From Candidatus Aerophobota bacterium (lineage in GTDB: Bacteria; Aerophobota; Aerophobia; Aerophobales; B3-G15), in assembly GCA_021163905.1 (NCBI GenBank), contig JAGGTG010000038.1:1-19156 (forward strand): a stretch of 19,156 nucleotides of DNA, given 5' to 3'. The notes below the pieces were generated by a model, which ran no database searches, was not told the DNA's origin, and worked only from the letters and a program-made list of their open reading frames with translations. This document shows positions 14,817-19,156 of this stretch, piece by piece; positions within the stretch are counted from its first letter, which is position 1; the number at the start of each line of letters is the position of its first letter. A program made the translations under genes and the position numbers.

Positions 14817-15845
14817 ATGCTACAGGCAAAGCTTGTTGCCCCTGAGAAAATATCCTTGGAAAATGTGGAAATACCCACCCCCGGGAAAAATGAAGTTTTA
14901 ATTAAGGTAAAGGTATGTGGTATATGTGGATCAGATATTCACTCCTATAAGGGAAAGCATCCCTTTGTTCATCCTCCAATTGTTCTGGGGCATGAATTTT
15001 CCGGAGTTATTCATCGGGTAGGAGGTGGAGTAAAGAATTTTTCTCCAGGAGATAGAGTGGTTGTTGAGCCCAATATTGTATGTGGGAAATGTTACAACTG
15101 TCTTCACGGAAGGTACAACATCTGCACTAACCTGAAGGTAATAGGATGTGTTGGATACGATGGTGCGTTTTCCGAGTATATTGTAGTTCCAGAGAATAAG
15201 GTCCTTAAGCTGCCTGATGGTATATCATTTGATGACGCTGCTCTGGTAGAGCCCCTTGCAGTGGCAGTTCATGCTGTAAGAAAATCAGGACAAAAAATAG
15301 GTGATAGGGTGCTTATCCTGGGAGCAGGAACTATTGGCCTTTTAACCCTGCAGGTTGCAAATCTGGCAGGAGCAAGAGAGGTTATTATAACCGATCTTCT
15401 TTCATACAGGTTAGAAAAGGCAAAAAACTTAGGAGCCGATAAGGTTATTAATCCTGAGCTTGAGGATCTGGTTGAGCTTATCCATAAAGAATACGGAAAG
15501 GAGGGAATTGATCTTATCTACGATTGCGTTGGGATAGATAAGACCATATCCCAGGCTATTCAAATTGCAAGGAAGGGAACAAGGATTATGGTAGTTGGGG
15601 TACCGGAGGAGAAGATAAGGATAGATCTTTCCCTCATTCAGGATAGAGAACTGGAAATAATTGGAAGCTTGATGTACATAAGGGAGGATTTTACAGAGGC
15701 TATAGATTTAGTTCAAAAAGAAAAGATTAAAGCAGACTCTCTTGTTACCCATCATTTTAAGCTGAAGGACATAGAAAAGGCATTTCGACTTGTTACAGAA
15801 GGAAAAGAAAAGGTACTTAAGGTCCTGATCCAGGTTACTGATTAA
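14817..15845 (+). CDS. Zinc-dependent alcohol/polyol dehydrogenase (MDR family)
   Basis: 342 residues. Catalytic zinc: Cys37 ('CGICGSDIHSY'), His59-Glu60 ('LGHEFSG'), Glu145 ('LVEPLAVAVHA'). Structural zinc: Cys89, 92, 95 and 103. Rossmann motif 'GAGTIG' at 169-174, Asp193 favouring NAD. C-terminal 'EKVLKVLIQ' is typical. It resembles L-iditol/threonine-type dehydrogenases; substrate undetermined. AAGGAGA sits directly before ATG 14817, 11 nt after the preceding stop, so translation is coupled to the upstream MDR gene. It is the fourth MDR dehydrogenase in the window counting the truncated one at the left end; visible differences between them suggest divergence rather than recent duplication. 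Confidence 0.92.
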   Translation: MLQAKLVAPEKISLENVEIPTPGKNEVLIKVKVCGICGSDIHSYKGKHPFVHPPIVLGHEFSGVIHRVGGGVKNFSPGDRVVVEPNIVCGKCYNCLHGRYNICTNLKVIGCVGYDGAFSEYIVVPENKVLKLPDGISFDDAALVEPLAVAVHAVRKSGQKIGDRVLILGAGTIGLLTLQVANLAGAREVIITDLLSYRLEKAKNLGADKVINPELEDLVELIHKEYGKEGIDLIYDCVGIDKTISQAIQIARKGTRIMVVGVPEEKIRIDLSLIQDRELEIIGSLMYIREDFTEAIDLVQKEKIKADSLVTHHFKLKDIEKAFRLVTEGKEKVLKVLIQVTD

Positions 15846-15924
15846 AGAATAGAGAATTACTACCCTGGAGCAGAGCAAGGAAATTAACATAAGACAGGTT
15901 TTCTTAAAATCTTAACAAGAAAAA

Positions 15925-16941
15925 ATGCTGAAATTGCCAGAACCAATATCTGGGGGACTACTTCTTTCCTACAGATGTACCGCTGAGTGTAGACACTGTA
16001 TGTATGCCTGTTCACCAAAATGGAAGGGGGATTGGATTTCAGAGGAAAATTTAAGAAAAATTTTGAGTCGGTTAGCAGGTAAAATAGCACCAAGTCCCTG
16101 GGGATCTGAGATGGTTAGTTTAAATTATGGACTTCATTTTACGGGCGGGGAACCCTTTTTAAATTTTGAGCTTCTTTTAAGAGCAGTGGAAATTGCCGAT
16201 GAACTTAAAATTCCCTCGACTTTTGTTGAGACAAACTGCTACTGGTGCACTAAGGATGAGACAACAAGAGAAAAACTGCATCTTCTCAAAGAAAAGGGGT
16301 TGAGGGGAATTTTAATTTCTGTTAATCCATTTTACCTGGAATATGTTCCCTTTGAGAGAACAGAAAGAGCAATTAGAATTAGTATGGAGGTATTTGGTAA
16401 AAATGTAATGGTTTATCAGCTGGAATACTATAATTTATTTAAAAAACTGGGAGTTAAAGGAAAAATCTTACTTGAGGATTATCTGAACCTGATGAAAAGG
16501 GAAGATCTTGCAAGAAATGTGGAGCTTTTTTTAATGGGAAGAGCAGCTTATAAATTAAAGGATTTTTATCCCAAATATCCTGCCCATTACTTTTTCAACC
16601 AGCCCTGCCAGCCACCTTTTATCAGAAACTGGCATAACCATTTTGATAACTATGGGAATTTTCTTCCAGGCTATTGTGGTGGAATTTCCTTGGGTGATTG
16701 TCGGAATTTGGATGAGCTTTTAAAGGAAGGGATAAATTTGGAAAAACATCCGGTTTTAAAATTTTTAACCACTCAAGATATGAAAGGTCTTTTACAATTT
16801 GCCAGGGATTTTGGCTACCGGGAACTTGCCGAAGGCTATGTTTCAAAGTGCCATTTATGTATAGATCTTAGAAAATACCTTGTCTCAAGAGATGATTTTA
16901 ATGAACTGAAACCAAAAGATTTCTATCTGTATCTGGAATAA
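15925..16941 (+). CDS. Radical SAM protein with cysteine-rich C-terminal region
   Basis: 338 residues. Iron-sulfur motif at Cys18, Cys22 and Cys25 ('RCTAECRHC') with an extra Cys29, and the SAM-binding 'GGEPFLNFELL' at about residues 74-84. 'CYWC' at 105-108 adds two cysteines. The C-terminal third holds Cys228, 251, 259, 309 and 312 (within 'NQPCQPP', 'GYCGGISLGDC' and 'KCHLC'), a spacing like an auxiliary-cluster (SPASM/twitch-type) domain, though not a standard SPASM pattern. No peptide substrate gene is visible beside it. It lies 79 nt after the last dehydrogenase, in the same direction, with no good Shine-Dalgarno site, so operon membership is uncertain. Function unknown; peptide or small-molecule modification is only a family-level guess. 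Confidence 0.85.
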   Translation: MLKLPEPISGGLLLSYRCTAECRHCMYACSPKWKGDWISEENLRKILSRLAGKIAPSPWGSEMVSLNYGLHFTGGEPFLNFELLLRAVEIADELKIPSTFVETNCYWCTKDETTREKLHLLKEKGLRGILISVNPFYLEYVPFERTERAIRISMEVFGKNVMVYQLEYYNLFKKLGVKGKILLEDYLNLMKREDLARNVELFLMGRAAYKLKDFYPKYPAHYFFNQPCQPPFIRNWHNHFDNYGNFLPGYCGGISLGDCRNLDELLKEGINLEKHPVLKFLTTQDMKGLLQFARDFGYRELAEGYVSKCHLCIDLRKYLVSRDDFNELKPKDFYLYLE

Positions 16942-16993
16942 AATTCCCTTTTTGACTTTTTCTTACCTTTTTTTAAAATGGAACAGGTTACCT

Positions 16994-16999
16994 TATAAT
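16994..16999 (+). promoter_or_regulatory. Possible -10 box upstream of the MNT/HEPN pair
   Basis: A perfect TATAAT, with a TTTAAA-like -35 about 16 nt upstream (16972-16977, 4/6). It lies in the 174-nt gap between the radical SAM gene and the nucleotidyltransferase, which otherwise contains only T-rich stretches and no clear terminator hairpin. Confidence 0.3.
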
Positions 17000-17115
17000 A
17001 TACTGAAAATTTCTTTTTTATATCCATTTTATGGTTCTAATTTTCCCCTGCAACTTATTGGTTAGCAAACCTTTTGGTAAAGACTACTATATTTGTTTTA
17101 AAAAAGGCCATAGCT

Positions 17116-17457
17116 ATGATAAGAAAATCAACATATTTAAGTGACAGAGAAAAAAAAGTTGTAGAATCCTTTGTAAAGGAATTAAGAGAAAAATTAGGTG
17201 ATGATATTCTTGATATCAGACTTTTTGGTTCAAAAGCAAGAGGTAATTTTAAAAAAGATTCGGATATAGATATATTTATCCTGGTGAGAAACAAAGGAAG
17301 AATACGAGATGAAATAACTGATATAGCAGCAGATTACTTTTTTAAAACCAATCTTCCCTTAGCTCCTGTAGTTTATACTTTATTTGAGTATAACAAAAAT
17401 AAGGAACTTGGCTCATTTTTCTTTGAGAATATAGAAAAAGAAGGAATTCCTTTATGA
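17116..17457 (+). CDS. Minimal nucleotidyltransferase (MNT family), antitoxin-type partner of HEPN
   Basis: 113 residues from ATG 17116. The pol-beta nucleotidyltransferase motif is intact: Gly38-Ser39 ('LFGSKARG') followed by Asp50-x-Asp52 ('KDSDIDIFI'), the catalytic metal ligands. In known MNT/HEPN modules (MntA/HepT) the MNT protein adds adenylates to the HEPN toxin and silences it. The frame extends upstream to a TTG at 17074, but the added stretch has no ribosome-binding site, whereas AAAGG precedes ATG 17116; hence this start. It ends with ATGA overlapping the HEPN start by 4 nt, the usual two-gene arrangement. The partner gene is damaged. Confidence 0.82.
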   Translation: MIRKSTYLSDREKKVVESFVKELREKLGDDILDIRLFGSKARGNFKKDSDIDIFILVRNKGRIRDEITDIAADYFFKTNLPLAPVVYTLFEYNKNKELGSFFFENIEKEGIPL

Positions 17458-17861
17458 GCAGAATAAATTTGGCCAGATACAGGATGGATAAGGCAAGGGA
17501 GAACTTAAAAGATGCTGAAGATGCCCTTGCCCGAAGTCGTTTTAGCCTCTCTGCTAATAGAAGTTACTATGCAATGTTTACAGCAGCAAGAGGGCTTTTA
17601 GCTTTAAAAGAACTCGATAGTAGTAAGCATTCTGGTGTGATTTGCCTTGTTTAATCAATACATTATTAAAACGGGACTTTCCCAAAAGAGTTAAGTAGAT
17701 TTTTGCCAAAGGCTAAAGAAATCAGAGAGAACGCTGATTATGGAGATTTTGTAGAGATTACCAAGCAAGATGCTCAAACTCAACTCGAAAATGCTAAAAA
17801 ATTCATTGAAGAGGCAGAAAGAACAATGAATAAGATAATTCAAGAAGCTAAGTACCAATGA
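17454..17861 (+). pseudogene. HEPN-domain protein gene with two compensating frameshifts
   Basis: The frame from ATG 17454 gives 66 residues ('SRINLARYRMDKARENLKDAE' region, then 'ANRSYYAMFTAARGLLAL', 'SSKHSG') and hits a stop at 17652. Removing one T from the TTT at 17641-17643 restores 'VIALFNQYIIKTG', and adding one T to the TTT at 17678-17680 restores 'LFPKELSRFLPKAKEIRENADYG' followed by a normal HEPN tail to the TGA at 17859-17861. The net shift is zero; the intact protein would be 135 residues. HEPN proteins are often RNA-directed toxins using R-x4-6-H; here the Arg-Ser-Tyr-Tyr-Ala-Met-Phe stretch is followed by Thr rather than His. Either a decayed toxin or two homopolymer errors in the assembly. 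Confidence 0.8.
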
Positions 17862-18069
17862 TAGCTCGCAAAGTTGGAAAAGAAACCCATGCAGAGGTAT
17901 AAATTAATGCTTTTTCGTTGAATCTGGTTTAAAAGTCAATAATTAGTTGACAAAATTTTTTGTTTTAATTGTTAAAATCTCACTATTTTTGCTACCTTTC
18001 ATAATTATAACCAACCTTAAGTGTAAAGCATTTTTTCCTCCTTTTTCGTTGATAAACTAAAAATTTCTC

Positions 18070-18098
18070 TTGACAAAAATTTTTTATGAAAGTAAAAT
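18070..18098 (+). promoter_or_regulatory. Promoter of the SorC-family regulator
   Basis: A perfect TTGACA (18070-18075), 17-nt spacer and TAAAAT (18093-18098, 5/6). Transcription would begin near 18105, about 45 nt before ATG 18150. Confidence 0.7.
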
Positions 18099-18103
18099 TA
18101 CAT

Positions 18104-18122
18104 AAGTTAAAAAAAATAACTT
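18104..18122. promoter_or_regulatory. Inverted repeat at the SorC promoter start site (candidate autoregulatory operator)
   Basis: AAGTTA (18104-18109) and TAACTT (18117-18122) flank seven A residues, directly downstream of the -10 box and across the predicted transcription start. A SorC/DeoR-like repressor binding here would block initiation. Short, AT-rich arms limit confidence. Confidence 0.4.
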
Positions 18123-18149
18123 TTGTAAAAAAAGAAGGGCAAATCAATT

Positions 18150-19156
18150 ATGCTTAAAGATCCTTCTGAAATAGACCTTTTAAGTAGAGTTTGCTGGTTA
18201 TACTACAAGCAAAATATGACCCAGAGCCAGATAGGAAAAAAACTGAGTATCTCCCGCATTAAAGTTTTGCAGCTTTTAAAAAAGGCAAGAGAGGAGGGAA
18301 TGGTCCATATTGATATTGTGACTCCTCTTTATAATTGTCTTTCAATAGAACAAAAGTTAATATCAACATTTAAACTCAAAGATGCAATGGTTGTCCCAAC
18401 CCCTCAAGGGGGGGATGATATTCTAAGAGAATGTCTGGGAAAAGCTGCTGCCCAGTACCTGGAGCGTCATTTAAAAAGTGGAAGTTTACTTGGGATTGGA
18501 TGGGGGATGAGTGTTGCTGAAACTGTTAAATTTATAAGTTCAAATGAGATTAAAAATGTAAGAGTAGTTACCCTCAATGGAGGGCTAACCCCTATTTTCT
18601 CTCTAAACCCCTATGATGTGGGAAATAAATTTGCCTCCATATTTGAAGGAGAGTGCTATCATGTTCATGCTCCTGCTATTACTGCATCTGAGAGAATATG
18701 CGAGTCATTTAAATCCGATATGACAGTAAAGCAGGCTCTGGAGATGGCCCATCAGGCGGATTATGTTATGGTTGGAATTGGGGTAGCTGGAGAGGAATCC
18801 ACCCTGGTTAAACTAAGGTATATAAATTTATCTGAAACAGAAACTTTGCGTCGCCAGGGAGCAGTTGGTGATATACTTGCCCAGTTTTTTAATATTAAAG
18901 GTGAAAAAGTTGACTGTGATTTGCACAAAAGAATAGTGGCTTTCCCTATAGAGGATTTAAGACAAATGGAAAATGTAATTGGCCTTGCAGGAGGAAAAGT
19001 TAAGACAAAGGCCATCCTGGGCGCCATTCACGGCAGATTTATAAAAATACTGATTACAGATGAGGAAACCGCAAAGGATATATTGGATCTTGAGAAAGAA
19101 AATTCAAGATCCAATATATCCTTTGCGGTTTCCTCATCTGTAATCAGTATTTTTAT
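18150..19156 (+). CDS. SorC-family sugar-binding transcriptional regulator, 3' end lost in a fold-back artefact
   Basis: The frame is open from ATG 18150 to the window edge. Residues about 11-56 form the N-terminal helix-turn-helix ('QNMTQSQIGKKLSISRIKVL' then 'QLLKKAREEGMVHIDI'), and the rest is the sugar-phosphate-binding domain of SorC/CggR/DeoR-type regulators ('GSLLGIGWGMSVAETV' at about 111-126, 'VVTLNGGL', 'YVMVGIGV', 'AVGDILAQFFN', 'GLAGGKVKTKAILGAI', 'LITDEETA'). Such proteins sense a phosphorylated sugar or polyol and control the adjacent operon, presumably to the right of the window. Residues after about 318 (base 19103) are read from the antisense arm of a perfect palindrome and should be disregarded; by family comparison the true C-terminus is probably only a few residues further. 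GAAGGG lies 10 nt upstream of the start. Confidence 0.85.
   Translation, partial: MLKDPSEIDLLSRVCWLYYKQNMTQSQIGKKLSISRIKVLQLLKKAREEGMVHIDIVTPLYNCLSIEQKLISTFKLKDAMVVPTPQGGDDILRECLGKAAAQYLERHLKSGSLLGIGWGMSVAETVKFISSNEIKNVRVVTLNGGLTPIFSLNPYDVGNKFASIFEGECYHVHAPAITASERICESFKSDMTVKQALEMAHQADYVMVGIGVAGEESTLVKLRYINLSETETLRRQGAVGDILAQFFNIKGEKVDCDLHKRIVAFPIEDLRQMENVIGLAGGKVKTKAILGAIHGRFIKILITDEETAKDILDLEKENSRSNISFAVSSSVISIF
19041..19156. repeat. Perfect 53-bp inverted repeat with 10-nt loop at the window end
   Basis: Bases 19041-19093 are the exact reverse complement of 19104-19156, with loop 19094-19103. The left arm encodes a conserved, family-typical segment of the regulator ('KILITDEETAKDILDL'), so it is the authentic copy; the right arm is its antisense and ends exactly at the last base. 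This is what a template fold-back during amplification or an assembly error at a contig end produces. Confidence 0.95.

Larger units (their letters stand above)
17862..18149. other. 288-nt intergenic region with a degenerate duplicated promoter-like block
   Basis: No gene is visible. Two copies of CTTTTTCGTTGA (17910-17921 and 18041-18052) are each followed by TTGACAAAA and a T-run (17947 and 18070), after 37 and 29 nt counted start to start. The downstream copy has a good -10; the upstream copy has only a poorly spaced TAAAAT (17973-17978, 20-nt spacer). This looks like a roughly 125-bp tandem duplication that has since diverged. Confidence 0.5.

Noticed and set aside
17074..17115. TTG start 14 codons upstream for the nucleotidyltransferase
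   Set aside because: No ribosome-binding site before it, and the added residues precede the normal start of the MNT fold; ATG 17116 has AAAGG upstream.
17947..17978. Second complete promoter upstream of the SorC gene
   Set aside because: TTGACA is perfect but the only TAAAAT is 20 nt away, and nothing acceptable lies at 16-18 nt.

Overview
The window is low-GC, gene-dense bacterial DNA. It carries ABC transport and NAD-linked oxidation genes for sugars or sugar alcohols, three radical-SAM or permease-type genes of unknown role, and a (mutated) MNT/HEPN pair. The gene content and base use suggest an anaerobic heterotroph. The solute-binding protein has a cleavable signal peptide but no lipobox cysteine, which fits a periplasmic protein in a diderm cell better than a lipoprotein in a monoderm. 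I cannot place the phylum from the sequence alone; low-GC anaerobic lineages such as Atribacterota, Thermotogota or Caldiserica are only guesses. Both ends cut genes: an alcohol dehydrogenase at the left and a SorC-type regulator at the right.

Layout. (1) 2-3072, plus strand: a catabolic cassette of a zinc alcohol dehydrogenase (5' truncated), a COG4091-type homoserine-dehydrogenase-like protein with a SAF domain, and a xylose-isomerase-like TIM-barrel sugar isomerase/epimerase. (2) 3156-6953, minus strand: a B12-binding radical SAM protein overlapping a DUF401 permease by 4 nt, followed by an MFS transporter. (3) 6954-7354: a divergent intergenic region with a 13-copy 9-nt tandem repeat inside a pair of 15-nt inverted repeats, a 7-nt repeat, the promoters of both flanking units and an operator-like 10-bp direct repeat. 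(4) 7355-15845, plus strand: a LacI regulator, a CUT1-type sugar ABC transporter (binding protein and two permeases, no ATPase), an unlisted 56-residue two-helix membrane protein, a polyol dehydrogenase, a probable terminator, an SDR dehydrogenase and two more zinc dehydrogenases. (5) 15925-16941: a radical SAM protein with a cysteine-rich C-terminus. (6) 17116-17861: an MNT nucleotidyltransferase followed by a HEPN gene broken by two compensating frameshifts. (7) 17862-19156: a promoter region with a degenerate internal duplication, then a SorC-family regulator that runs off the end.

How it may work together (inference). The LacI protein probably senses the imported sugar or polyol or a product of it. 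The ABC transporter brings the substrate in. The array of dehydrogenases (three MDR and one SDR here, a fourth MDR in the left cassette) oxidises polyols or aldonates to keto forms, and the isomerase cassette would feed a keto sugar onward. No kinase or aldolase is present, so the pathway is completed elsewhere or is non-phosphorylative up to this point.

The last 116 bases form a perfect 53-bp hairpin ending exactly at the window edge. It runs antisense through the end of the SorC coding region and looks like a fold-back assembly or amplification artefact, so the apparent C-terminus of that protein should not be trusted.
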